NCBI RefSeq assembly: GCF_000721075.1
Contig: NZ_JOEQ01000012.1
Location: 1-64,000, forward strand
Length of the DNA: 64,000 bases
Reading direction: 5' to 3'
Origin: Streptosporangium amethystogenes
GTDB taxonomy: Bacteria > Actinomycetota > Actinomycetes > Streptosporangiales > Streptosporangiaceae
Positions 1-9,003 of the stretch are shown piece after piece; positions within the stretch are counted from its first letter, which is position 1; every line of letters begins with the position of its first letter. Under the pieces are notes generated by a model. The model was not told where the DNA came from, made no database searches, and saw only the letters and a list, made by a program, of their open reading frames with translations. The position numbers and the translations under genes were made by a program.

Positions 1-103
1 ATCCCCCGCTTCTGTCTGAGTACCTCATACCTCCAGGCTGCCACCTGGGCAAACAGTGCGGACAAGCACCCCCGAGCAACCCGTGACGCCCAACTTTCTT
101 CGT

Positions 104-228
104 CAGTACCACTACCTCAACGAGGTCATATCGACGTCCTGACCGACCAGGTACCCGGCCTGCACTAGGCGCTGCGGCGCGCCGCCGACGAGGTCCTCAC
201 CCACATGATCTTGGACTGCGACGGCTAC
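104..228 (+). pseudogene. relic of IS5-like transposase (N-terminal part)
   Basis: Conceptual translation gives YHYLNEVI up to about position 130. A two-base frame change then leads to DVLTDQVPGLH, an in-frame TAG at 166-168 and VLTHMILDCDGY. This pattern resembles the 'RYLDE.IDVLA.QAPDLH.AL..A' region of actinobacterial IS5-type transposases. The frameshift and stop show it is dead. It runs into the stop codon of the MOSC gene on the other strand. No terminal repeats were found, and the family name rests on remembered sequence patterns. Confidence 0.5.
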
Positions 229-1058
229 CGAAGTTCCGGCTCGTCCCAGGATTCGACGTTCACCTCGTCGCCCAGGGCGAGCTTGCCGGGGCGTACGACG
301 GAGAGTTTCACGCCGAACGCGACGCCGCCCTCGGGGGCGCGGCGGTAGGTGGCCAGCGTGCGCAGCGGCTCCGGGCCCGCCCTGGTGCCGCTGTCCTGGT
401 CGACCATCGTGACCGCGCATCGGATGGCGAGCTTGGCGTAACCGAGTTCGGTGTCGCCGACGAGCATCCGCCTGGCCCCGTCCTCCCGGTGCGGCTCCGT
501 CCACCCGCCGATCACGATGTTGGGGCGGAACCGGGCCATCGGCAGCGGGGCGCCCCCGCCTTCGGTGAGCCGCCGGTTGAGCAGGGCGAGGGTGGCCTCG
601 GAGATGAGATGCACCGGGCTGCTGTCCGCGTAGCCCGACGTGCCGGGTGTTCGGCCGTCGGTCACCCTGCGGTGTTCCGGCGGCACCCGCACGAGCCTGC
701 TCGGCGTGCCCAACACCTCCGACAACCACTCGGCTGCGGCCCGCCCCTGGTCGATCCCCCGGTACGGCGTGCCGAACAGCTCCACATCGCGCCTGGCGGA
801 GAGTAGGTCCACCTCGACGGTCAGCGCGTCGAAACCCGGCAGCCGGAGCGTGAGCGACTCCCCGTCCGCGCTGATCTCGGGACGGATGGCGGCAAGCCGC
901 GGATCGCGCCGCTGGCTGCGGAACACGCCGTTGTCGCCGACCACCATGAACGTGCGGTCGTGTGCCAGGCCCGCCTCCGTCAGCAGCGCCTCGGTCATCG
1001 AGATACCGGCGCATCCTTTGACGGGATAGCAGACGAGATCGGTGACGACAGCGGTCAT
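225..1058 (-). CDS. MOSC domain protein
   Basis: This 277-aa protein starts TAVVTDLVCYPVKGCAG, the usual start of the MOSC N-terminal beta-barrel domain ('YPVKG'). A C-terminal MOSC domain follows, including the 'RC..t.vD..tG' region (RCAVTMVDQDSGTR). MOSC proteins are related to molybdenum cofactor sulfurases and often bind sulfur or molybdopterin carriers. The substrate here cannot be told. ATG at 1058 is preferred, with GGACGG a few bases upstream; an in-frame GTG at 1073 would add five residues. The gene stands alone, and its 3' end overlaps a transposase relic. Confidence 0.85.
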   Translation of the reverse strand: MTAVVTDLVCYPVKGCAGISMTEALLTEAGLAHDRTFMVVGDNGVFRSQRRDPRLAAIRPEISADGESLTLRLPGFDALTVEVDLLSARRDVELFGTPYRGIDQGRAAAEWLSEVLGTPSRLVRVPPEHRRVTDGRTPGTSGYADSSPVHLISEATLALLNRRLTEGGGAPLPMARFRPNIVIGGWTEPHREDGARRMLVGDTELGYAKLAIRCAVTMVDQDSGTRAGPEPLRTLATYRRAPEGGVAFGVKLSVVRPGKLALGDEVNVESWDEPELR

Positions 1059-1174
1059 GTTGCCGTCCGGCACTGGATCAGACCTGGGACAAAGAGCATG
1101 AACTGCACGTTAGACACCGAACAACATCGCCACCAGAAAAAAAGGGTATATCTAACACAAAGTCGTCAGGTTGC

Positions 1175-1201
1175 GGGGCCCTCACCCGTTACGAGAGCCC
1201 C
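1175..1201 (-). terminator. hairpin terminator of the sugar ABC operon
   Basis: GGGGCCCTC (1175-1183) pairs with GAGAGCCCC (1193-1201) with one mismatch. The hairpin lies about 40 bp beyond the last gene of the leftward sugar importer operon. The 1059-1174 stretch between it and the MOSC start shows no gene. Confidence 0.5.
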
Positions 1202-1241
1202 CCGCTACTCAGCGGTGCGCAGGCACGTGACGCCGCAGGGG

Positions 1242-2174
1242 TCAGCCCTTCAGGGCGCCGGCCATCAGGCCGCGCATGAAGAAGCGGCCGAGGAGGACGT
1301 AGATGATCATTGTGGGGATGGAGGCGAGCAGGGCCGCGGCCATCTGCTGGCTGTAGGGGACGGTCTGGGCTCCGGCGATGTTGTTGAGCATGACCGTGGT
1401 GGGCCAGCTCTGCGGGCCGGTCAGGAAGACGGCGAACAGGAAGTCGTTCCACATCGAGGTGAACTGCCAGATGATCACAACCGCGAAGGCGGGTCCCGAG
1501 ACGGGCAGCACCACCGACCAGTAGGTCCGCAGCATCCCCGCGCCGTCCACCCTGGACGCCTCGATCAGCTCGTCGGGGATGGTGACGTAGTAGTTGCGGA
1601 AGATCAGGGTGCAGATCGGGATGCCGTAGACCACGTGCGCCAGCAGCAGCCCGGGGATCGCGCCGTAGAAGACACCCGGCACCCCGGTGACCGCCAGGGT
1701 GACCTCGTTGAGCTTCACCAGCAGCTGCACCAGCGGGATCATGACGCCCTGGTACGGGATGAACATGCCGAACAGGAACAGCGTGAACAGCACGTCGGAG
1801 CCGGGGAAGCGCCACTTCGACAGCACGTAGCCGTTCATCGAGCCGAGCACCGCCGAGATCAGCGAGCCGGGCACGGCCAGCAGCACGCTGTTCCAGATGC
1901 CGGGCGCGAGCTTCTCCCAGGCCACCCGCCACGGCTCGGCCGTCCACACCTCGGGCAGCGCCCAGGCCCGGCCGGGATCGGCCTCGGTCAGCGGCTTGAA
2001 GCTGGTGACCAGCAGCACGTAGATCGGGATCAGGAAGACGAGAAGGAAGGCGACCAGCAGTGTCAGCCGTACGCCGCGCGACAGCCGCGCCCGCCGCCTG
2101 GCCCGTCCGCCGGCGTCGCCGGTGGCTCCGCCCCGCACGGGGGCGGCGGGGGGACCGGTCACGGTGGTCGTCAT
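1242..2174 (-). CDS. sugar ABC transporter permease (MalG-type)
   Basis: This 310-aa integral membrane protein of the carbohydrate uptake 1 family has about six membrane segments. The cytoplasmic EAA loop is visible as EASRVDGAGMLRTYWSVVLP and contacts the ATPase. ATG 2174 is chosen because GGGGAG sits just upstream; the open frame continues further upstream without a better start. It is the last gene of a three-gene leftward importer. No ATPase gene is present, so the pair probably uses a shared MsiK-type ATPase, as is common in actinomycetes (inference). The substrate is unknown. Confidence 0.9.
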   Translation of the reverse strand: MTTTVTGPPAAPVRGGATGDAGGRARRRARLSRGVRLTLLVAFLLVFLIPIYVLLVTSFKPLTEADPGRAWALPEVWTAEPWRVAWEKLAPGIWNSVLLAVPGSLISAVLGSMNGYVLSKWRFPGSDVLFTLFLFGMFIPYQGVMIPLVQLLVKLNEVTLAVTGVPGVFYGAIPGLLLAHVVYGIPICTLIFRNYYVTIPDELIEASRVDGAGMLRTYWSVVLPVSGPAFAVVIIWQFTSMWNDFLFAVFLTGPQSWPTTVMLNNIAGAQTVPYSQQMAAALLASIPTMIIYVLLGRFFMRGLMAGALKG

Positions 2175-2234
2175 ATGCGTCGCTCCCCACGAGGGGTCCG
2201 GGGCGGACAGGAGATGGCGTTCCCAGGATCTCCG

Positions 2235-2262
2235 CCCCGCGCGGGGACGGTGAAGGCACCGT
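2235..2262 (-). other. tandem hairpins between the two permease genes
   Basis: The 151-bp gap between the permease genes holds the perfect palindrome CCCCGCGCGGGG (2235-2246) followed directly by ACGGTG-AAGG-CACCGT (2247-2262). Such structures may stabilise the upstream message or partly terminate it. No coding sequence is supported in the gap. Confidence 0.35.
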
Positions 2263-2325
2263 TCACAGTGATCGTCATCGCGTGCCTCCGGCGAGGGGGA
2301 ACCGGACACGGCTCCGAGAAGGAGG

Positions 2326-3213
2326 TCATGAGCTCCGCTCCCTGCGGAGGGTCCAGACGAGGTAGGGGATGACGAAGACGCTGACCGCGAGCACGATGTA
2401 CGACGCGATGGTGGCGCCCTTGGCCGGGTCATGGGAGTCGAAGACCGCGACCCACATGAAGACGGCGGGCACATCGGTGATGATCTGCTTGCCGGAGACC
2501 GCGACGATCAGGTCGAAGACCTTGAGCGAGATGTGGCCGAGGATGATCAGTGCGGAGAGGGTGACCGGACGGAGCATCGGCAGCACGATGTGCCGGTAGA
2601 CCTGCCACTCGCCGCACCCGTCGACCCGGGCCGCCTCCCGGAGGTCCTCGGGGACCCCCCGGAACCCCGCCAGGAACAGCGCCATGACATATCCCGACAT
2701 TTGCCATATCGCCGGGATGGCCATGGCGGCCATCCCCCAGTCGGGATCGCGGAACCACTGCCACTGCAGGAACTCCAGCCCGAGGCTGTCGAACAGCCGG
2801 TTCAGCCCGACCGCCCGCTCGCCCTGACCGGAGTTCATCAGCCAGCGCCAGACCACCCCGGTCGCCACGAAGGAGATCGCCATCGGGAACAGGTAGACCG
2901 CCCGGAAGGTCCCCTCGCCCCTGATCCCCTTCTCCATCAGGAACGCCAGCAGCCAGCCGAGCAGCAGCGCCCCGAACACGAAGACCACGGTGAAGACGAT
3001 GGCGTGGTTGACCGAGATGCCCCAGCGCTTCTGGTCCCAGAGGGTGAAGAAGTTCTCCAGGCCGACGAAACTGCCCTCGGACACCTCGTCGTGCTTGTCG
3101 GTCATCGCCAACTGGAAGTTCCAGCCGAGCATGCCGTAGACGAAGACCGCGATCGCGATGATCGACGGTGTGACCAGCAGCAGCCCCGGCAGCCATCTGC
3201 GTACCCGTGTCAC
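2326..3213 (-). CDS. sugar ABC transporter permease (MalF-type)
   Basis: This 295-aa inner-membrane permease of the sugar uptake family carries the EAA motif REAARVDGCGEWQVYRHIVL near the C-terminus. The first membrane helix is LPGLLLVTPSIIAIAVF. GTG 3213 is preferred over GTG 3219 because GGAAGGGG then lies five bases upstream, while for 3219 the ribosome site would touch the start. It lies 63 bp after the binding-protein gene in the same operon and should form a heterodimer with the MalG-type permease. Confidence 0.9.
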   Translation of the reverse strand: MTRVRRWLPGLLLVTPSIIAIAVFVYGMLGWNFQLAMTDKHDEVSEGSFVGLENFFTLWDQKRWGISVNHAIVFTVVFVFGALLLGWLLAFLMEKGIRGEGTFRAVYLFPMAISFVATGVVWRWLMNSGQGERAVGLNRLFDSLGLEFLQWQWFRDPDWGMAAMAIPAIWQMSGYVMALFLAGFRGVPEDLREAARVDGCGEWQVYRHIVLPMLRPVTLSALIILGHISLKVFDLIVAVSGKQIITDVPAVFMWVAVFDSHDPAKGATIASYIVLAVSVFVIPYLVWTLRRERSS

Positions 3214-3276
3214 GGACACCCCTTCCGCGAGGTACGGCCCGCGCCTTCGCGGGCCGTACCGAAGATCATCCGAAGA

Positions 3277-4569
3277 TCACTGCCCGGAGTTCTTGGCGGC
3301 CTCGGCCAGCGCCTTCTGCAGCGCGGCCACGTCCTTGTCGCCGTGGAACAGGCCGACCGCCTCGTTGATCGCGACGCGCCAGGCGTCGTTCACGACCACG
3401 CCGTGCTGGATGGAGCCGGCGAGCTTGTTGCCGCCCCAGTCCTTCAGCGCGTCCGCGAGGTAGTCGGTGTAGAGGGCGGTGTCGGCGTCCTTGCGGGCCG
3501 GGATGGAGCCCTTCTTCGGATTGAAGGCGTCCTGGCCCTCCTTGCTCGCGGCCACCTTCAGCCAGGCCACCGCCCCGTCGCGGTTCGGCGCGCCCTTGGG
3601 CAGGGTGAAGCTGTCGGAGAGCCACATGAACGTGCCGCCGGTGCCCGGCGAGGGCGCCCAGTCGAAGTCGGTCTTGGAGGTCTTGCCCAGGCCACCGTCC
3701 GGCGGGTTGTGGAAGTAGCCGTACGCCCAGTCGCCCATGATGTTGAACGCGGCCTCACCGTCGGCCACCTGCTTGGCCGCGGGCTGCCAGTCGTCGGCCG
3801 GGTCACCGGCGTAGGACAGGATCGTCTTGAAGTCGTCGAGCGCCTTGGTCATCGCCGGACCCGACCAGTCGGAGCCCGCGGTCCAGAGCTGGTTATAGGC
3901 GTCGGTGCCGAGCGAGCCGAGCAGCACGCTCTCCAGCAGATGGACCATGGTCCACTCCGAGCCGATCGAGAGCGGGATCTTGCCCTTCTGCTTGACCTTC
4001 TCCAGCGCGGCGACGAAGTCGGGGATCGTCTTCGGCACCTCGGTGACGCCCGCCTCCTTCAGCACCGCCGGGTTGAACCACATCACGTTGGAGCGGTGGA
4101 TGTTGACCGGCACCGAGTAGACCTGGCCCTCGACGCTGATCTGGTCGATCAGCTGCTGGGGGAAGACGTCCTTCAGCTTGAGCTCGTCGTAGAGGAAGTT
4201 GAGCGGTTCGAGCTGCCCGGCCTTGATGTAGCCCTGGAGTTCGGCGCCCGCGTGCCCCTGGAAGGTGTCCGGCGGGGTCTGGGCCTGCAGCTTGGTGGTC
4301 AGCAGGGCTCTTGCCTTGTCCCCGGACCCGCCCGCCACGGCCGCGTCGAAGAACTCAAGCCCGGCGTTCTGCTTCTCGAAGATCTCCTTCATGGCCTTCA
4401 GGCCGTCGGCCTCGCCAGGTCCCGTCCACCAGGAGAAGACCTCGACCTTCTTCTTCGCGTCGGCCTGCGGGCTCTGCGTGGCGCCGTCACCGCCGCCGTC
4501 ACCACAGGCGGTCAGGGCGAGCAGGCCCGCCACGGTGACCGCGACGGCTGCCATCCACTGTCGTCGCAC
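3277..4569 (-). CDS. sugar ABC transporter substrate-binding lipoprotein
   Basis: This 430-aa extracellular solute-binding protein of family 1 delivers a sugar to the two permeases downstream. The N-terminus has a lipoprotein signal (hydrophobic stretch ending LLALTAC), so it is anchored to the membrane outside. Typical blocks are visible, such as VEVFSWWTGPGEADGLKAM at the mature N-terminus. GTG 4569 is chosen: GGAGAG lies just upstream, and the longer frame would put about 30 non-signal residues first. It is the first gene of the operon, behind a palindromic operator at 4617-4630. The sugar is unknown. Confidence 0.88.
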   Translation of the reverse strand: MRRQWMAAVAVTVAGLLALTACGDGGGDGATQSPQADAKKKVEVFSWWTGPGEADGLKAMKEIFEKQNAGLEFFDAAVAGGSGDKARALLTTKLQAQTPPDTFQGHAGAELQGYIKAGQLEPLNFLYDELKLKDVFPQQLIDQISVEGQVYSVPVNIHRSNVMWFNPAVLKEAGVTEVPKTIPDFVAALEKVKQKGKIPLSIGSEWTMVHLLESVLLGSLGTDAYNQLWTAGSDWSGPAMTKALDDFKTILSYAGDPADDWQPAAKQVADGEAAFNIMGDWAYGYFHNPPDGGLGKTSKTDFDWAPSPGTGGTFMWLSDSFTLPKGAPNRDGAVAWLKVAASKEGQDAFNPKKGSIPARKDADTALYTDYLADALKDWGGNKLAGSIQHGVVVNDAWRVAINEAVGLFHGDKDVAALQKALAEAAKNSGQ

Positions 4570-4616
4570 AGCTCTCCGTCCCTTCGGGGTTTGGGGTGCA
4601 CAAAACCCCCGAAATA

Positions 4617-4630
4617 TGACAACGTTGTCA
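4617..4630. promoter_or_regulatory. perfect palindromic operator, LacI-like
   Basis: TGACAACGTTGTCA is a perfect 14-bp palindrome 48 bp upstream of the binding-protein start. A central CG flanked by AA/TT is typical of LacI/GalR-family operators that control sugar uptake genes. No LacI gene is present in the window, so the repressor must lie elsewhere. Confidence 0.6.
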
Positions 4631-4976
4631 GTACGGCAATCAAGCCACCTCACACCGAGCGCCGTCAAGGTCGTGCGTATAACAGCTCAATATCCCGGGA
4701 TATGAGCACCGATGACAGTGAACCGGTCGGACGCACACCGGTGCGGAGCCCCGGCACACCGAATGGACCGAACGGGAAATGACACCCTAGGAGAGAACAA
4801 AGCGGTCAGGTTTGGCATCGAATGGCGGCCCATTATTTGGGGGATCCGGCACGTTGGTGGCGTGCTGAATCACCCAGATCAAGGGGAGCCCGGGTTCGGA
4901 TCCGTACCACCCGACCCGGTCCTGACGCTCGATACCGCCGCGGGAAGAGTGAGCCCGTAAGGGCCGGCCGGCGGGC
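4631..4976. other. intergenic region without a supported gene
   Basis: The stretch holds the promoter region of the sugar importer and a possible dispersed repeat at 4867-4894, described separately. Short open frames on both strands lack ribosome sites and protein-like composition, so none is called. Confidence 0.4.
4867..4894 (-). repeat. degenerate 28-bp motif, copy A
   Basis: Read on the minus strand this segment matches 39437-39464 at 22 of 28 positions, with CTTGATC and GTGATTC conserved. Both copies are intergenic. Two copies are thin evidence; it could be a dispersed intergenic repeat or chance. Confidence 0.3.
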
Positions 4977-5753
4977 TCAGACGCGCTGGACCGCGCCGTC
5001 GGAGAGCGCGACGACGGTGACGCCGAAGTCATGGATGGTCGCCGCCAGGTCCTCGGACGACAGGCCCGGGGCCACGACGACCAGGGAGCCGCGCATCAAC
5101 GCCAGCCCGATCAGGGTGGTCAGGGCCAGGCTGCACCTCAGTGGCCAGGTCACCAGGAGGACGTCGGACTTCCCCAGCTCGGCGCCCCTGTCGAGCAGGC
5201 TCATCCTTGTGATCAGGTCCTGGTGGGTGAGCACCCCTCCGTCCTCGATCAGCAGGGCGGGCTGCACCGCGGGGTCGAGGAAGGGCAGCGGGACGGGCTC
5301 CAGGAGCAGCAGGTCGGCGAAGTCGACGGTGTCGCGGGCCTGGCCGAAGGCGATCACCTGCCGGACCCGCGAATCCTCCACGGCCCGCAACGAGGCGTCC
5401 GCCAGGCGCGGAGTGGTGATGAGCAGCCGTGCCTCCCACTCGGCCAGCAGGTCGGCCATCTCCGTACACCCCGAGGTGATCGGCGCCGCCACCCCTCCGG
5501 CCGCGATGACCGTGTGCACCGCCAATGTCTGGGCCACCGCGCTGTCCACGTGGATTCCGGCCACCTGACGCCGCCGTGCCCCCCGCCGCACCAGGCCCGA
5601 GGCTCCTCGGGTCACCTCCGCGGCCAGCCTGCGGTAGCCGTACACCATCCCGGCGCCGAGGTCGATCAGTGCCGGCCGATCACCTCGCCCGTGCGCGTAG
5701 CCGAACACCGCCTCGGTGAGTGTGCAGCTGGTGGACGGCGAGGTGGGTCTCAT
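4977..5753 (-). CDS. truncated AMP-ligase-like pseudoenzyme
   Basis: This 258-aa protein resembles only the N-terminal half of the ANL (acyl-CoA synthetase/AMP-ligase) family: a 'DRPALIDLGAGMVYGYRRLA' start, then AGIHVDSAVAQTLAVHTVIA. Active enzymes have a Ser/Thr/Gly-rich ATP-binding loop before 'LTH.NL'. Here the equivalent place reads PALLIEDGGVLTHQDL, so the loop is missing. The C-terminal adenylate-binding domain is absent too. It cannot be a normal ligase; a binding or regulatory role, or a decaying gene that keeps an open frame, are both possible. The start lacks a clear ribosome site. Confidence 0.65.
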   Translation of the reverse strand: MRPTSPSTSCTLTEAVFGYAHGRGDRPALIDLGAGMVYGYRRLAAEVTRGASGLVRRGARRRQVAGIHVDSAVAQTLAVHTVIAAGGVAAPITSGCTEMADLLAEWEARLLITTPRLADASLRAVEDSRVRQVIAFGQARDTVDFADLLLLEPVPLPFLDPAVQPALLIEDGGVLTHQDLITRMSLLDRGAELGKSDVLLVTWPLRCSLALTTLIGLALMRGSLVVVAPGLSSEDLAATIHDFGVTVVALSDGAVQRV

Positions 5754-6479
5754 TCCGATGAGGGTAGGGGCGGCCTGTCCACAGGGGCATCAACAGATGT
5801 ATGTAGATGGCTGTGTATTCGGCCCCCTGCCGTCCTCCCATGTCTTGAAAGCCGGCGATTCCAGCACCGGAGCTGCCGGTCGGGGCTGCCGGTTCGCGAT
5901 TCACCGGCCGGACGATCCCGAAGCCTCCCCGTGCGAACACCGGCGTGCTCCGCCGCGTTCATGAACATGCCCCACTTCGTTCCGCGCCCGCACAACAAGC
6001 GAGAAACGAGCGGCGCTCCCCCCAGAAGGAAGGGGCATCCGCCCCAGATGTCCAGTGATCCCCCCGATCCACAGTCCTCCGAAATCAGGCTCCCAAAGCA
6101 GCGCCCCGAGCAGTCCCCCACTACGGAAGGCGGGCTCGAGCCCTGCGCGACTCGAGCCCGCTGCCGCGTGCGGCCCTTGGCTCCGGCCCCCACCCCTCCG
6201 AGGGGACCTCGCCGTCTACCGGGACACGCGACGTCCGCGGCGTGCTCGACCGAGACGCCCGGGATGGTGTGGACCTGCCGTTCCGGACCGGAGCTGTGAC
6301 CGGCACGGTGCGGAAGGCTGGACGTCATCGGTCGAACACCAGGAAAACGTACGGCCAGCGGCGGTCCCGGCACATACTCCGGACTGGGTATCCCGAGATG
6401 TATCTTCACACCCGCACATGTGTAGCCCGGGTGTGTAGAGCCCGAGCGGTCGACCCGGTGACCGCTCCCCGCCCGCGTA
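5754..6479. other. 726-bp intergenic region
   Basis: No protein-like frame was found. The leftward open frame covering most of it has low-complexity composition and no family resemblance. The region holds the start region of the AMP-ligase-like gene, a strong hairpin at 6130-6161 and the 3' flank of the AfsR-like regulator gene. Two TGTGTAG words lie 12 bp apart near 6420-6440. Confidence 0.4.
6130..6161 (-). terminator. perfect inverted repeat, probable terminator
   Basis: CGGGCTCGAG (6131-6140) and CTCGAGCCCG (6151-6160) pair perfectly around a 10-base loop, with one more G-C pair outside. It lies about 320 bp beyond the stop of the leftward AfsR-like regulator gene and upstream of the next leftward gene. 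Its distance from the regulator makes the role uncertain. Confidence 0.4.
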
Positions 6480-8957
6480 TCAGGAACGATTCTGCTCGAC
6501 GACCCAGGTGGCGACCTGCGTACGTGACGAGAAGCCGAGCTTGGCCAGGATGTTGGCGACGTGTCTGGCCGCGGTGGCGGGACTGATCACCAGCTCGTCG
6601 GCGATGGCCCTGTTGCTCATTCCCCTGGCGATCAGTTCGGCGATCTCCGCCTCCCTGCAGGTGAGCGTGGTCAGCGGGGCGACGACCGGAGGCCTGCCGA
6701 GCAGTACCGGCGTCTCGCACGGCTCGTCGAGCTGAAGTGCGTAGCGGACCGCCTGATCCTGGGACATCTCCTGGCCGTGCGCCCACAGCTGGGCGACCAG
6801 CGCGTCACCGAGGCGTACCCGGGCGGGCTGGAGCAGTTCCTCCATCCGTGCCCCGAACCCGGGTGGCAGCACGGCGCCGCTCATCGCGCTCCTGATGGCG
6901 GCGGAGGCTCCGGCCAGGCGCACCGCCCTGCGGTCGTCCTCCTCGGCGAGGGCGAGCTGGGCGAGCGTCTCGATCCGGCGGGCCACGCCGAGCCGCTGGC
7001 CGGTCCCGATACAGAGCCGCAGACTCTCGATCAGCCTGGCCCGCGCGGTGACGAGGTCTCCCTGGGCCAGGGCGATCCGGCCGAGACCTGACAGGCAGGT
7101 GATGGACTGCCAGTGGGCGGTGATGTCCTGGAGCATGTCGAGGGCGCGCTCGTAGTGGGCGCGGGCCTCCGCCAGGTCACCGCGGAGCCAGGCGACCTGG
7201 GCCAGACCGATGAGGGCCACCGGCGCGGCCCAGTGATTGTCCAGCTCGTGGGCAATGGCCAGCGCGGCCTCGAAGGAGCGCTGCGACTCCTTCGCCCTGC
7301 CCTCCGACAGTGCGAAAGTGCCCTCCATGGAGCGAATGACCGTTTCGTGCCATGGGTCGTCGACGGTGTGCACGGCCTCCAGCGCCTCGTCCAGCAGGGA
7401 CCTGGCCCGCTCCGGGCGGCGCTGGTAGATCGCCACCCAGGCGAGGATGGCCAGCGCGCCGCTGAGCGGCCCGGGCAGACCCGTCTCGCGGCACAGCTCG
7501 ACCGCCGCGGTGCAGGCGATCTGCGCGGTGTCCGGATCGCCCTGCCCGAAGGCCACCTGCCCGCGCAGCGCGAGGGCGTCGCCGCGCACGTACGGCGCCA
7601 GTTCCTCGGGGGCGGCGTCGAGCAGGCGGTCCAGCCACTTGTCGGTCGGGGTGAACCTCCCCCCGGCGATGATCGGCCAGCGGAGCAGCACCAGGAGGCG
7701 GAGCGCGCTCTCCGGATCGCTCGCGGCCTCGACCGACCAGCGCACCGCCGCCCAGACGTTGGCCTGGAGCTCGTCCAGCATGACCAGCATCGGGCAGATC
7801 TCGGCCCAGGTGGGCCGGGGCCGCCGGACTATCGTCTGGTGTATCCGGGCGGCGAGCTCGATCATGTGATCGCGGTGCAGCCGCCGGAACTCGGGTTCCT
7901 CACCGGAGGCTTCGAGCTGCTCCGCGGCGTACTCGCGGATCGTCTCCAGCATGCGGTAGCGCGTCTCGCCCGCGACCTCGGCGTCGGCCAGGACCAGCGA
8001 CTTGTCGACCAGGTCGCAGAGCACCCTCAGAACGTCCTCGGCCCACAGGGCGTTGCCCGCGCAGACCTGCTCGGCCATGTCGAGCGTCCAGCCACCGGTG
8101 AAGACCGCCAGCCGCCGCAGCAGGATCCGCTCGGGCTCGTTGAGCAACTGATAGCTCCAGTCGACCGTCGCCCTGAGCGTCCGCTGCCTGGCCGGAGCCG
8201 TTCTGTCGCCCGCCGACAGCAGCCGGAACCGGTCCCGGATCCTGGCGTTGATCTGCTCCACGGTCAGTACCCTGCACAGGGCGGCGGCGAGCTCGATGGC
8301 GAGCGGCATCCCGTCGAGCGCCTCGCAGAGCCCGGCGATGTCCGCCGCGTTCTGCTCGGTCATGGCGAAGCCCCGCGAGGCGGCTGTGGCGCGGTCGACG
8401 AAGAGTCGCACCGCCTCGCTGGCGCCGGCGTCGTGGCCCTCGCCCCTGGGCAGGCTGAGCGGCGGCACCCGCCACACGGTCTCCCCTGCCACCCGCAGGG
8501 GCTCGCGGCTGGTGGTGAGCACGCGGACGTCCGGGCAGACGGTGAGCACGGCGCGGCAGAACCTGGCGGACTCCTCGATGAGCGACTCGCAGTTGTCCAT
8601 GACCAGCAGCAGCCGCCGTTCGCCGAGCGCGTCGATCAGGGTGTCGGCCAGCGCGCGGGACGGCTCGGCCTTGACCCCGAGCACGGCGGCCACCCGGGGC
8701 TCGATCAGGTCGCCCGGCACCGCGTCGGCCAGCTCGACCAGCCAGACACCGCCCGGGAACTCCTCCGCCAGCTGAGTCGCGACCCGGATCGCCAGCCTGC
8801 TCTTGCCGATGCCGCCCGCCCCGCAGAGGGTCACCACCCGGGCGACGCCCAGTAGGTCTGCGAGTTCTTCCACATCGGCTTCACGCCCCACGAAGCCGTT
8901 GGGTTCGAGAGGCAGGTTGCCTCCGGTGAGGGAAGCGTGTGCGGTTTCCTGGGTCAT
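6480..8957 (-). CDS. AfsR/LAL-like ATPase regulator with LuxR HTH
   Basis: This 825-aa cytoplasmic regulator starts with an NB-ARC/STAND ATPase: Walker A GAGGIGKSRL at about residues 45-54 and LLLVMDNCES as Walker B. A long helical tetratricopeptide-like region follows. It ends in a LuxR helix-turn-helix (LTCREAEIAELIARGMSNRA, then VISPATAARHVANILAKLGF). Such proteins sense a signal through ATPase switching and activate transcription; the target is unknown. A palindrome 30-46 bp upstream of the start could be its own operator. It is transcribed alone, back to back with the TnpB element. Confidence 0.85.
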   Translation of the reverse strand: MTQETAHASLTGGNLPLEPNGFVGREADVEELADLLGVARVVTLCGAGGIGKSRLAIRVATQLAEEFPGGVWLVELADAVPGDLIEPRVAAVLGVKAEPSRALADTLIDALGERRLLLVMDNCESLIEESARFCRAVLTVCPDVRVLTTSREPLRVAGETVWRVPPLSLPRGEGHDAGASEAVRLFVDRATAASRGFAMTEQNAADIAGLCEALDGMPLAIELAAALCRVLTVEQINARIRDRFRLLSAGDRTAPARQRTLRATVDWSYQLLNEPERILLRRLAVFTGGWTLDMAEQVCAGNALWAEDVLRVLCDLVDKSLVLADAEVAGETRYRMLETIREYAAEQLEASGEEPEFRRLHRDHMIELAARIHQTIVRRPRPTWAEICPMLVMLDELQANVWAAVRWSVEAASDPESALRLLVLLRWPIIAGGRFTPTDKWLDRLLDAAPEELAPYVRGDALALRGQVAFGQGDPDTAQIACTAAVELCRETGLPGPLSGALAILAWVAIYQRRPERARSLLDEALEAVHTVDDPWHETVIRSMEGTFALSEGRAKESQRSFEAALAIAHELDNHWAAPVALIGLAQVAWLRGDLAEARAHYERALDMLQDITAHWQSITCLSGLGRIALAQGDLVTARARLIESLRLCIGTGQRLGVARRIETLAQLALAEEDDRRAVRLAGASAAIRSAMSGAVLPPGFGARMEELLQPARVRLGDALVAQLWAHGQEMSQDQAVRYALQLDEPCETPVLLGRPPVVAPLTTLTCREAEIAELIARGMSNRAIADELVISPATAARHVANILAKLGFSSRTQVATWVVEQNRS

Positions 8958-8986
8958 CGGCTCTTAAAGAGGTCGAGGGTAGAACC

Positions 8987-9003
8987 GTCACAGAAAGTGT
9001 GAC
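8987..9003. promoter_or_regulatory. palindrome upstream of the AfsR-like gene
   Basis: GTCACA-GAAAG-TGTGAC is a perfect 6+6 inverted repeat with a 5-bp spacer, 30-46 bp upstream of the regulator start. The half-sites point opposite to a CRP site. An autoregulatory operator is possible. Confidence 0.4.

Noticed and set aside
960..2372. Long rightward open frame opposite the sugar permease genes
   Set aside because: It is the antisense shadow of high-GC genes with Gln/Arg/Gly-rich composition, no ribosome site and no family resemblance. The same applies to the other very long antisense frames in the window, such as 2431-4782 and 7113-8855.
4712..4960. Small rightward frame upstream of the sugar operon
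   Set aside because: It has no ribosome site, overlaps the operon's promoter region and has no recognisable similarity.
5750..6409. Leftward 219-codon frame in the 726-bp gap
   Set aside because: Its composition is not protein-like, it has no ribosome site and it overlaps the start region of the neighbouring gene.
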